Shown: piece by piece, positions 12,870 through 25,079 of the stretch
Position numbering within the stretch: position 1 is the stretch's first letter
How the letters are laid out: each line of letters opens with the position of its first letter
Source: Phoronis australis
Taxonomy: Eukaryota; Phoronida; Phoronidae
Assembly (NCBI GenBank): GCA_002633005.1
Contig: NMRA01000057.1
Coordinates: 597,296 to 659,295, forward strand
Length of the DNA stretch: 62,000 nt
Direction of reading: 5' to 3'
Program-made: the position numbers and the translations under genes
The notes under the pieces: model-generated
Databases searched by the model: none
Seen by the model: the letters and a program-made list of their open reading frames with translations, nothing else
What the model was told of the DNA's origin: nothing

Positions 12870-14690
12870 GGTTGCTGTCAAACTACTGTGGTTTAATTTC
12901 GTTAAATATAAGCCCAACGGTCAAACAGACTCGTATTTTTAATGTTAATTTTAACTTTCCAAAGAGGGGAAAAGGCGCACCACGGGAGGGGACGAACTTG
13001 CCAAGTGCGGGGCTTGCTCATTCCTTTGAGCTCATTTGCTGTAAACGGAATTTATATCAACACTCTTGTTCAATTGTTGAATGTATGCCAAAGGTTTAAA
13101 ACTGACAACTTACTAAAGAAGTGACATACGTTTTCACGATATTTTTATGAATTTAAGGGACAAACTCGCCCCGCTCTCCCTATAGTTGACGTTTAGAGAC
13201 AACAGTTTCTTGAGGAACCAAAACGCCACTCAGGCATAAGGACACAGGTATCAGTACCGTGACTTGTTTTCGTAAAGCCCATGTTATACGTTCTTAACCT
13301 CGACTGAACGAATTTTGACTGATAACGATTCGCGTAAAAAGTACGCAGAGGGAACACAACGTCTGATTAATGGTCACGTACTGCATACGATAACCATTAT
13401 CAGATCAGGAGGTTATGGCAAGCTAATGAACTCCAAATCACGGCGAGGATACAGACTTTTATTTATCGGTTGTTAAATATGCATGTACTTTTCGACAACA
13501 CATGCCCCAATGGTCACGCGCCTCAAATACTTCATACAAGTACACGTAGATAAGCAAAACTAAAGTAGGGCAAAGTTTCCCCCGGATCGAACAAGAGTAA
13601 TGGCCAAAATTGTCACTGTAGTTCAAAATGTCACCGTGTTACTTTGTGACAGCGGTACTATTTAAAGTTTTCAAATAATGAAGTAAAATTATCTTCTTGT
13701 TTACATTTTTGGAAAATTTTGATCCTGTTCTGCCATATTGTGTTCTTATTTGAAGAAACTTTACGGTACATCAAAAGTTGTGCGTGTTAGGGGCTTATGA
13801 CCCTATTCACAAGGTGAAGAGGCGTTAAAATTTTTAATTTCAAGAATTTAATCAAATAAAACTGATTTATAGTGTCATTATAAAAGCGGGGTTTTTATGA
13901 CCCAATGTGAATAGTACTCCGGTCTACTTTTAGAATCATGAGAATTAACTAGAAAAAAATAAGCAGGTGGTTCGATACCTGAATAGCATCAGGAGTGCGC
14001 ACAGGTCGCAAAGGTCACAAAGGTCAAGCCCATTGCAAAAAAAACCTGATTTTGTAAAAATAGTCATTAGGCTCTTCCAGAGATAGCGGGTTGCAGAAGT
14101 CCATACCCAAGTAGGCGTATTCATCTGCTACGGGTGCTACGTCCATAATTTTCACTGCAAGTTGAAGTAGTCTGATCAGGTTTACAAATTCGACAGACGT
14201 TTTTTAATTATTAAGGAATCCACTTTTGGTTGATTATAAAGCCACTGCAAGTATTGATTGCTACTCGGTTACTGAAATTCACCACATTATGTTTTTTGTA
14301 CAATTGGCTTAGTTATGCTACATACATCGCAGGCCTACCACGTGGTAAAAAGTTTCAGACGAGACTTTATGGTGTTAATGCACTATTAGACAACTTTCGT
14401 GACCCGGATGAATTGTTTTATTCAGGTCAAGTTTGGCAAATTGTTTGCACAGTAGGATCTCTACCAAAAATCTGAGTTTTGGGCCAAATGTCTACAGAGC
14501 TGAAGATCTTAAATCGGTAAAAGTATACATTTTCTGAAAATAGAACACCTGTTGAATTTTCTTTTGACGTTTTTGAAAGTCTCCGTGCCATGTTTTGATA
14601 TTTGAAAGTAATCAATGACTATTTTATACATGTATTATACATGTAGTCTCAGTAAAACATCAGATGCATGACTATTTATATTTTGAATGG
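12870..14690. other. No supported gene
   Basis: Only short open frames without recognisable motifs. A repeat related to 45655-45740 lies on the minus strand at about 14450-14560. Confidence 0.55.
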
Positions 14691-14698
14691 CTAAATAA

Positions 14699-14861
14699 AC
14701 TATCTATCTGTCTGTCTATCTTTCCGTTTCTCTGTCTGTCTGTCTGCCTGCCTGTCTCTCTGTCTATTTCTCTGTCTATCTATCTATTTATCTATCTACC
14801 TACCTACCTACCTACCTACCTACCTACCTACCTACCTACCTACCTATCTATCTATCTATAC
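14699..14861 (+). repeat. Tetranucleotide microsatellite (CTAT/CTGT/CTAC)n
   Basis: Runs of CTAT, then CTGT, then a pure CTAC block near 14795-14845, then CTAT. The open reading frame through it (SISLSIYLFIYLPTYLPTYL) is an artefact of the repeat. Confidence 0.95.
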
Positions 14862-16195
14862 CAATCGGTCATGGGCTGGATCACGTGACAATGTATTTTT
14901 ATAAAATTATCAAACCAATAAAGGTATCAAAACAACGGTATCAACAACACGGATGAATTTCGTCTGATATAAATTAGTGTTCAAGATGAAATCCCAGTTT
15001 TCTAAATTATATTTTGGTTTTAGTTTTATGTATTTGGCCCAAACAATTCCTAATAGTGTTTTGGAAATCGGCGCATAAAGCATCTGGGAGTTCCATATGA
15101 ATCCGTTCAGTTATGTCTGAGAGACGATGTTACGAAGTTAACCAAATTTCGTCATTTTAGGGTCCTACGATAACCGTAACTTTAGCGCCAAGTGTTGTCA
15201 GCAAATATTTATAGTGTTATTTTTAATGATTTAGTTCGCCGTTATGACTTTTACTGTAAAGACATCCGTGTGCTCGGTGTCCGTTTGCGGTAAAGGCAAC
15301 AAATGTCAATGAAATTGTAGAGACAAGCTAACGGTAAGACCGGTTCGCTATTCTGTTAATTCCGGGGCCCAGGTGTTACGTGGAAGCCTCACCATCTTTA
15401 CAGTTGACATTTAGAGTTACATTGAATGCTGAACTTTCAAAAGTTCAAAAGGGATTTTCTATTACGTATTAATCTTCTTCAAGCTGTTCCACGGTAAATG
15501 CTGCTCTGTAGTTAGTTAGCAAAATAGTTATTTTATTGACAATAAGGCATATATATCTGCGGATGGGCATGGGCTGTCTTACAACAACTCTTGTGGCGCT
15601 TTTTTATTACCCATCTAAGCAATTATACGTTATTCATTATATTGTAACTGTACTAGTCATAATAAATGTCCTTATATCGCCTACCTCCGATGGTAACGAG
15701 GTTGCGACGCGCGTATCATTCATCTATTATTCGGGACATTTGTCGATCATAAATGGTATTTCACTCGTTTAATATATTTATGTGAGCATATGGACCCGTC
15801 TTACTGATTCCCTCCTCATTTCGGTCTATTCCATTATTTCCTTTGTGTAGGACTACTCGTCGTTTTCCCAGCCTTCGTATTGGTCTGTTGTTATCACGTG
15901 CCTCGAGTTTGGTCAGCTCTTGGCTCTTATAGGCTGATGATTGTCACGTGTCCTTAGGGGTGTTTTCTTTGTAACCTGGCTTTCAGTTCATCTTTGTTCG
16001 GCCACATTGTCGTACGTTCAAAAACTTATCCAATTTTCACACCTTCTATCTCCCAGTTTTCGTCATCTTCTCGTACTTCCACGTGGCCGGCACTTTTTTA
16101 TTGCCCATCTTACCAGATATTACCAATCATACGTTATTTACCTGTATTCATTATATTGTAAATGCCTTATATCGCCTACCTCCGTCTCGTAGTGT

Positions 16196-16445
16196 ATGCA
16201 TGAATGTATATATGTATGAATGTATGTATGTATGCATGTATGAATGTATGTACGGTATGTATGTATGTATGTATGTATGTATGTATGTATGTATGAATGT
16301 ATGTATGTATGTATGTATGTATGTATGTATGAATTAATGTGCGTATGTTGTATGTATATACGGTATGTATGTATGAAAGTATGTACGTTATGTATGTAGT
16401 AAATGTGCGAGTGTGTATGTGTGCGTGAATGCATGTATGTAGCCT
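16196..16445 (+). repeat. Tetranucleotide microsatellite (ATGT)n
   Basis: About 250 bp of TGTA/TGAA units, purest at 16257-16330. Both strands show open frames of Met/Tyr/Cys/Val or His/Thr/Tyr/Ile repeats that are not genes. A related short run follows the N at 20534. Confidence 0.95.
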
Positions 16446-17249
16446 ATTGTATGTATCATGTCACAAAGCCAAAGTAAAATACCAAGGGGAAATTAGTGAC
16501 ATTCGGCTGAAAAAATGCAGAGGAAAATATGAATGTCAATTGAAGCACCAAAACAACTGGCTAATTTGAAAAATCTAAAGCAGGGCACCCTGAAATTAAA
16601 TCAAATTAAGAGGAAATTTATGAACGTCATACTTATCGGACTAAATCGATCTCCAGACGAGTTATGTGGAATTAATATTTTGGCAAGACAAAAAAAAAAC
16701 ATGCGACCCACTTTACAGACTTCTTAGCCTTCGATTCCCAAAACGGTTAAAAACTACCATACCTTTCTGTGGCTGAAACTCCTGAAGTAAACTGTCACAG
16801 ATTGTAAATTAGTCAGTCTATTGCAAAACTTTAAGTAGTAGTTCACTTCAGCTTCTTGGGAGACAAGTACGTAGAACTGTTACTATAATACCCTTCGTTT
16901 TTGCAACTCGCATTTGATCGATTAGCCGTTAATGCTGTTGTTAATTTCATTAAGATTAAGATTAAGATTTTACTCAGACTGGGCTCACATGTTCTATGCT
17001 GTACCATTTCAGTTATTACAGTACTCAAAAGAATTACGAGAAACGTGAACCTCGTTGTTTCTAGTTGGACCGCCGAACAACTTCCATAACTAACCCGCCA
17101 TCGAATTATCGGCGCCGAGAAACGTACATGTACGTGATTTTCCGAAATGTGCCTCAGCGCAGAGGACCTGCAACCGTCGCGGTTGTCGCAGCCTGAACGC
17201 TCTAGTCTCATGGCAGACCCACCTGGTACATTCAGGCAGTTGAATTCCA

Positions 17250-17345
17250 GGGTCACTTGTTAACGCGTATGGGTAGCGCGTTCATCTACGCCTGTACGTA
17301 TTTGATAACGCGTAAACTCGCAGTGGTTTGAGCTCTGGGGACTCC
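17250..17345 (+). mobile_element. Possible degraded tRNA-like SINE head
   Basis: GGGTAGCGCGTTCATC resembles a Pol III box A, and GTGGTTTGAGCTC, about 60 bp later, resembles a decayed box B. No target duplication or tail was found. Confidence 0.3.
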
Positions 17346-17510
17346 TGTTTGGGAAACTTGATTTCAGTGGCTGACAATCGAGCATTGCACAAGGGTGCCT
17401 CCTACTCCTCTGAGCTCGGCCTTATACTAATGAATGTATGCATGCACGGGAGTGAATGAGAACCCGAATGTAATACGAAAGCGATTTCTGGGGCTGTGCT
17501 CATATTAGCA

Positions 17511-17583
17511 TGGGCGGCGCACCACTGAAAACTGAAGTAGAGGGCTATAGCCCCCCCCCCAGCCCTCTATGGTGCGCCGCCCA
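17511..17583. mobile_element. GC-rich hairpin element, GGGCGGCG family
   Basis: The 73-bp element begins TGGGCGGCGCACCACTGAAA and ends TATGGTGCGCCGCCCATA, a near-perfect inverted repeat around a poly-C centre (AGGGCTATAGCCCCC). This is the best-preserved copy of the family. Confidence 0.75.
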
Positions 17584-17744
17584 TATAAATTAGTACTCGC
17601 TTTGTAGATGTGCGTAAGATGTCGCTTGTTTGTCCTTAGAGTTATATGGTATATAGTTTCTCGGGTTTTAAACCTTTTTCAGATTAGGTTTTTACATGCT
17701 TTCATTCGTTTTTCTTTATACATAGACCTACCAGGGTAGAGTTC

Positions 17745-17880
17745 AGTAGCCGTCTCGGAGCTAAAAAATTAGTCAACATCACGTGTTCTCATTTAAAATA
17801 CACGGCAATATCTCACGTAATCTCTCGAAGTCTTGCTTTTTAGAGTGGTTCTAGTCTAGGTCTTCAGCAATCAACGGTAC
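17745..17880. mobile_element. Third, degraded copy of the CGTTCAGTA MITE family
   Basis: The interior TTTAAAATACACGGCAATAT, TCTCACGTAATCTC and GAAGTCTTGCTTTT matches the copies at 845-984 and 1857-1975. Both termini have drifted. Confidence 0.55.
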
Positions 17881-17899
17881 TATATAGTCACTGCCAAGG

Positions 17900-20520
17900 A
17901 TTATAAATTCTGGGTATACATCCCTGTTAGATTGATATTTATCATAGCATCATTTGTTTTATAATGGGTTAAAAAAGGAAAGCCCAAACAGGTTGAAAGC
18001 AGTCCTGAAATTATCAGCTCACCACGTCATTAACATATCAGTCAAACGGTTCTCCTCTTGTCATATCTCATTGCATTAGTCCGAGTCGGATTCAAGAGCG
18101 TCACCCCCTGCAGGCAAGAAGAATGACTGTAAAAGAATCATAAAAACAACGGATTCTGTTGTTTTGTTGCTGGTCAAGCAGGGCTCTCGCTCACTTGAGA
18201 GGAAAGTGCCTCGGTATAGCTCTCCTGAGGGGGGATTTTTCAGTCGGGAGGAGAAAATCCTTTACTTCCAATTCTACGCTTCTGTCGTTACCTCTCATCA
18301 GCTGCCTCAAAAACTTACTGCAGAAGTGATTTTAACCAGCCTTGGCGGTATTCTTAATCACAAGCGTACTTTTAACTTGATGAGAGGAATTTCGCATAAT
18401 TTTTAAATATCTTTCATTGGTGAAAGAGGCCTTGTTCGTCCCCAAAATTGAAGCATCCAGTTCCCTGGAATCAGGAGTCGGTCCGATTCAGCAATCATCA
18501 CCAAAGAGTTTTCGGTACTAGTAAAACCGGTACTGTTCCTTTAAGTCTGGCTGCAGCAGGGCACTTGTATATGTCTACCTTTAGTACACAGGGATGAACC
18601 TACAGCTATCGGGTAATCGGAGGTAAGCTGCGGTGCCAGGGTGTAATCTTTCCATCGCGACTCGAAGTATTTACTTTTTTCGTCCTACTTTCGTGCGAAC
18701 TCAAGATAATGGCCTATTTTTGTATCCAGACTCGGAATTATAGCTGAAATGTCGGGGTTATCAAGTACAAACCAAGATTAGACAGCCAACCACGTAAAGC
18801 GTAATGTACTCTAGCAAGAATACGGAAAAAAACGTATCTTCACTGGACACACGTAGGCCAAGCAGGCGGTGGAAACAATCCAACTTTCTGATGTAGATCA
18901 ACTGCAAACGAACTTAACTTAATGAACAGATCTCAGTAGTTCTGGGCCGTCGGCGGGGGATGCAGAGTGACTTACTTGGATTCGTGCTAAAATGTCACTG
19001 CTGCGACTTCCAACGAGTACTCATGTGCATTACGGTATTATTTCAGTGACACAAAAACAATACGAATGTTTGTGATTCGTAAATAATTATTTCTAAAAAG
19101 AACGCTTCAATCAAACATTAGAAATAAAAAATTCTATGCCTGGATGACGTTTTAAAACAAATTACAAGGTATTGTCTGTTTAAAAGTTCCTGTGTTCAAG
19201 TTTTACCTTAAGTGTTCATCGTTTTGTACTACCATAAATTTTTTTCCGTCATCGCTGAGTTTCACAGAGAACCTCAGCTCTTTCAGTTTCGTGGACTCAA
19301 GAATCTTAAGGAAGCCAGCGTGATCACACGTCTTCCTTAAAATATAGCGATATTTCGCAATTTTGGGAGTGCTTGCTTTTCTTGCAAGGAACTAGGTCTA
19401 CGCAACGTACGCCTAATCCGAGTGCAGGAGCAAGTTGAGGGCAATCAAAAGTTACCATTTTTTGACAAATGGCGGGTATATAACAGTCTAATACTTAGAT
19501 AATTAAAATATCTTAAGCCCGTCTTAGTTTCTCTTAAACAAGTTGGGTGACCTTTTGAATTCAGATTACTTATCTTTTTATGAATAAGAAATGAATGTTG
19601 ACTCCGGCATTTATAGATTACATTTGTCCCAGGGCAGCCTAGGCAAACCCAGAATCTGTTATGTTACAAAACAGCAAGGCTAAAAATAGAACTTAAATGA
19701 GATTATCTCCACCAACGAACACAGGTTAGTGGGTCGAGGTCATGCAAATATTTCAAAGGGTGGATGCGTCAACAATTAAAGGTGAATGTCTTATAGGGCA
19801 TTCTCCTTGTTTTAAACATTCCAGTGACGTACTGAGTTCTCTAGAGGTAAAATATGCGTGAAACCGAATGGACAGAGTTCACGTTGCACTTTACCTACGG
19901 GTAAGAGTAAAACATTTGTTTTGAAAATTGTGAAATATAAAATCAAATTACCCTACCAGCTTCACCAATTTTATCTCCTACAATTGTCCCGGTTGACAAA
20001 AGGTCGACAACCTTGTAAGATGTTTCACAGCCGCACACGTGGTCTCTATCTTCGTTTCCTTCAGCCTTCCACACCTAAACTCCGAATACTTCATGTTAAA
20101 TAATACCAACATTATTGGAGTCCAAATTACAAAGACCTAGAGTCATAAATTTTCACTTGAGTTGGTGGAATTATTTATAAAAAACAAAAGGAAACACTTT
20201 GTTTAACATGTTTATTTTTTAATAAATTGATTCCTTACACCAACAACCTACAGGAAAAAACTGAGTACATAATAATGTTTTAAACATAAAATCCAACACA
20301 AACTGGCAAGGAATGTCTTTAAGACTACACAACCAACATCCTCAGGCTCAACTAAAGGCTGTTTCTCTATCTCAAAATACCAACATAACAGAGATCATTT
20401 ACTTGTTACACAGCGAACCCAATTTTCTGTTGTAACAGAAAATAAGCAGAATTTATAATGAATCGGACTACCTTGGTTGAGTTAAAAGTTTGGAATGGAA
20501 TTCACATATTTCAATAATAC
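17900..20520. other. No supported gene
   Basis: No frame above 81 codons and none with a recognisable motif. TTTATTTTTTAATAAATTG at about 20210 could supply a poly(A) signal for a minus-strand transcript, but no upstream exon was tied to it. Confidence 0.5.
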
Positions 20521-20529
20521 TAGTAGATG

Positions 20530-20600
20530 GTGTNTTACATATATACGTTATGTATGCATGTATGAATGAATGTATGTATGCATGAATGTATGTACAGTAA
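20530..20600 (+). repeat. Short (ATGT)n run beside an assembly N
   Basis: The N at 20534 is followed by TTACATATATACGTTATGTA and GTATGTATGCATG-type units similar to 16196-16445. True length is unknown because of the gap. Confidence 0.75.
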
Positions 20601-21959
20601 GTTGTATTAATTTGTTTTTTGTAATTGCCAAATATTAAGAATGTAAGCCAACAAATTCCACAGTGGGCACTGTGTAACTAAAATGCCTTGGTAATAAAAT
20701 CTTCAGCAATATTTACAAATAACGATCCAACCAACGGGTGCAGTATTTACACAGCACCAACCAAAAGTATTCGAACAGCATTACCCAGAATTCTCTGTCA
20801 TGAGGGATGTACAAAAGCCAAGTTTGCTTCTAGAGTGGCCATTCCTCATGACCGTGAATGAAGCGGCATTAACAGGAAAGTCTGTAAGGTGCCCAAACCA
20901 TTCTGTTTTTAGAATTCTGATGCCCTTACGGTCATTACCAGTCATTTTTGCTGTTCTATTAAGACAAATAATTATCGCATGGGGAAACATTATTTTTCAG
21001 ATTACTTTTGCCATGCACTGAAAGAACTATTGACAAAAAAGTTAACCATAAAGAATTGGAATGTGTTTGTTCAGAGAAAATATTTCAAATATCTGAGCCT
21101 AAGGATTTTAATCCTTACTTGAAATTTGACTCTGAAATTGATCAATCGCATCACAAAAAATAAGAAAGCGTAGTTGAAGCAATTTTCAAGTTGAGTACTT
21201 GAGTAACATTTATGTCCATAAGAGAACACTGAGCATGTACCCAGCCTTCTGGGTACAACACACACCCCACTGACCAAACAAAGGCAACTAAAGATTATGG
21301 GCGATTACTACATGTACAGATGAGACAAGATTACTGTTAACAAGGGACTGATCAACATACATACAATGTGCTCACTGTCATGACTAATGAGAGCAATGTG
21401 GGGCGTTGATATGCACCCACGGTGTGCATGCCACTCAGGTACACCAGATGATCATTATTTTAAGCATTGCCACTGAATGAAGCAATGCTATTAAACTTAA
21501 TAATAGCCCCTGGAGGATGCAAAACAAGTCGGAAATGCTATCCTCAAAGGAAAACACCTGCCATGTTCCACTATGATGACGTTGGTCAAATTCATCCTCA
21601 ACAGGGCAGCTGTTACCGTCTGCATTATAGTAACTTATTTGCCAAATTCCATGAGCATACATCAAGGAACTTAGTAGACATCAAGTCAAACATTAAGAAA
21701 TACACAATGCCAATGGATGATTCCGTAGTAGACAGATTTGTTGCAAAATCCAGGTCAGCTGTACTCTCCTCAGTACTGAACAACAGGCAAAAATTAAGTT
21801 AGACAAGAGGGGGCCACACCAGTTGGACCCACTCAAAAATCGCCCTCAGACATGTACTTCCCGGAATAATCATGTCACGCCAGTTTTAAGAACGATCCGT
21901 GGAGTGAATTGGCCAATACAGCAGCAGATGTCAACAACCAGATTCAGAAACATTAAGAG

Positions 21960-23175
21960 CGGCCACTAGGTGGCATGAAACATGTAAAAAAACGAGACGG
22001 CAGCGTAGTTTCCTTGACAAATACCTATAATCAAATTTTATAAATAGATAAATAGATACTCTTTTATGCTATCAGATTTTATCTTTGTAACACAACAAGC
22101 AACGTGGAGCGTTGAAATGCACCTATGACTTCACCGCCAACGGTGTTGCTCAAAAACAGTAAAAATGGCCACAAGGCGGCACAAAATACCGCGAATCTGT
22201 CCGAAAATGGAAAGGTAGCATCATCTCACTAATAGATACCTATTTGCCAAATTTATGAAAATCCTTCAAGGACCTTTGAAGATACAGGTAAACATAAAAA
22301 ACTAAAATTGCCACTAGGAGCAGAATCGTAGTTGGATCCACCTGACAATTTGCTCATGACATCCCATCCATGAAAGGACCACATGGCAGATTGTGCAAAA
22401 TTTCGTGCACATACATCAAAGGGTTTTGGAGAGCAGCAGACGCCAGACGGATGGATGCACCAACATATAAATATGTGGCCACATAAAAATCAGTCAAGGA
22501 ACTTAAAGTTTAAAAGATACATAGGAAAATGTAAAACACAAAATTGCCACTAGAAGGCACAGTGGTTGTTGGATACGTCAAAAACTTGTTGCCATCTGTT
22601 GTCAATTTCATAGAAATATATTAGCCAAATTTAACAAAGTTTCTGCGAATGGTTCATGAGATACAACCACAGACACAAAAAACAAAACTGCCACTAGGAG
22701 GCACCACAGTAGTTAGAGCCATATAAAAATAGTCAGCTGTCCTCTTGCCAGTAGCAACACACATACCAATTTTCATAACAATCTTTACTGCGGTTTGAGC
22801 AAGACAGATGTCAAAACACAGACTTGAAAGCAATACAAATGGCCACAAGATACCCATTTGCAAAATTATATGAAAATACCTCAAGGAACTCTGAAGATAC
22901 AGAGGAAAAAAGTTAAGAAAGAAAATTGCCAATAAAGGGCACAATGCTCATCGGACCAGTCCGAAAGTTGTCACCCTATGTTGTCATATTCCTAGAAATA
23001 CACTTGCCAAATTTACCAAAGGTCCTGAAAGGGATGCGTAGATACAACTGCCACTAGGAGGCACCATAGCAGTCGAATGTTCATCCAAGGGTTTTGGAGA
23101 TACAGCAGTGGTTTGCCAGACAGATGGGGATGGCGACATAATGCACCCACATACAAATGTGTGGGTGCATAAAAA
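21960..23175 (+). repeat. Tandem repeat block 1, units with CTCF-like core
   Basis: Imperfect units of about 110-160 bp recur, each with a core close to GCCACTAGGAGGCAC (near 21962, 22311, 22550, 22691, 23049; weaker near 22169, 22840, 22927). Shared unit text includes CCAAATTTA, AAGATACAG and AAAATTGCCA. The block ends in a hairpin at about 23139-23167 (TGCACCCACA and TGTGGGTGCA arms); a weaker version lies near 22465. No gene overlaps it. Confidence 0.75.
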
Positions 23176-25018
23176 ATCTTAATATTGGACTATTCTTCCG
23201 AAAAAGGTACTAAACTTTTGATTATTATCCAATAGAGGTTTGCAGAATGTCAATTTTATGCACTGAGCTCAATCCATGCTGTTGGACGCTTTTAAAGCTA
23301 ACTTTTAGGCAGTCTTCTTGATGATCTTTGAATTAAGGCCCAACGAAGCACGGGGAGATAACTTGGATGATCTGGCAAAAAAGTCTAAACATTGATCTCT
23401 TACAATTCAAGCAGTTACACAGTATGTGCCGCAAATGTCCCCCATCAGCATCTAAGCACAACTCGATGCGCCTTTACAAATTGGAAAGCGCACAGCTCAA
23501 TCCACTGAGTGCAGAATCGACACACTGCCAAATAAAACAGTACTCTGATACCCTGAAAGGCAGGATTGAGCAATCATTTTGCAGTGCGTGCTACAATGTT
23601 TTTGTTTACAATTGCATTGTGCAGATTTATGTAGCTGTTAGTCCTTAACTCAAGTAGGGAAACAATTATTAGCAAAAGTGTGGGGCCTGTTTCGGGATGA
23701 TCAGCCTGTATTAAAGTGCTTAAAATCACTTAATTCATATCAAACCCCCCCCCAAAAAAAAAACAAAAAAACAACAACCCCACCAGTTGATCAGATATTT
23801 AAATTATAACACCCACAAACACTATCTGACCATATCTTATTAAGCTCATCTTGAGTTATGAGCATTAATAGGTCACACTACGTAGAATTGGGTCAACAAA
23901 TCACAGCAATAGTCAAACTCAGTATTTGAGCACGCTGTGGCTCTCTTCATTTTCCTATGGGACATCAAGGAACCACGGACAGGGCACAGGTTTGTACAAG
24001 AAACTTGCTTGTTGGTGAATACAACATACTGGCGTTGGGTATGTTCTTGCATCACATTCATGTTCGTAGAGCTAAGAAACTCAGTCAATAGCTGACCCTT
24101 CAAAAGTTTGAGAAGTAAGTGATTGCCTTGATGAGTCCCGAATTAATATTGGCACTGTGAAGACATGCTTTACCAAGAGAGGCCTTTGTCCTAAGAACAA
24201 AAATTCACAACGCGCGAGCTGAGCTCACAAGGCTATCGACAGCATGCTTTAGCGTACATCCTGAGGGGGTTGCACTACTTTACACTCGAGTTCTAGTGCA
24301 GTAAACTCTTATGAGATTTCCAACAAAAATATGGTTCACCGTACATTACTTGATAATAATGCACATCAACGTGGAACACAGAATAAACAACATTATATGA
24401 TCACAAAACTGGCAAATAGTATCAAACAGAATGAAATCACATAATCTGAGCATATTTCACCAATAACACACCCGTGTCACTTTCATTGGAATGGGCATGG
24501 CAGTTTGACATATGGGGCCTGTATCTCAATTAGTCTTTTGACGTTTGACTTAATTGGCCAAAAGTCACAAATATGATAACAAACAACCAAAGTTGATTTT
24601 TTGCCTTTAATGTTTCTCTGATTAGAAGGCCTCACTCTTGGTCTTTAGAAGATGTGCCTACATTAATATAAAAGGCCCCACTTCTGAGGCTCAAAAATGA
24701 ATTTTTCCAAGTCATTTTAATAAAATTAAGTCATTAAAAGTAACAAGCTGTAGAACCAGTTTGTCTTCTGTTTACTTAATGTTTCTAATAAGCAGATTAT
24801 CGATTTCAGTCCATTGACTTTGATTTTCTGACTTTCAACCTCAGCCTGATTTTCATGAAACATGTCCAGCCATTCATAGACTTACAAAAGCCAACAGACT
24901 CTTTGAGAAAGAAGCCCCTGGTATAATGCGACCTGGCAAACTCCTCCCTGGCCTTCAGCAATACAACTGACAGAATGGCAAATCAAGGAATCCTGGTTAG
25001 TAGTAAAAACAGCTGCTT

Positions 25019-25079
25019 TTAAGCCACCTTGTCAGCATCGAAGACCACAATACGACTTCTACGAGTTCCATCTATAGAT
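25019..25079 (-). CDS. Hexosaminidase last coding exon, with TAA stop
   Basis: Spliced to either copy of exon 8 in phase 2, it gives SIDGTRRSRIVVFDADKVA and a stop at 25019-25021. The GTRRSRIV text resembles the end of chitobiase-type proteins. No clear poly(A) signal was found close downstream on the minus strand, so the 3' UTR end is unknown. Confidence 0.85.

Noticed and set aside
14664-14888. 74-codon frame across the CTAC repeat
   Set aside because: The protein is Ser/Ile/Leu/Tyr/Thr repeat translated from a microsatellite.
16083-16434. Open frames on both strands across the ATGT repeat
   Set aside because: A tetranucleotide repeat without stops is open in all frames; residues are a four-residue cycle with no start context or domain.
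20781-21021. Open frames of about 70 codons on both strands
   Set aside because: Neither has a recognisable motif or matching splice partner; strand cannot be decided.
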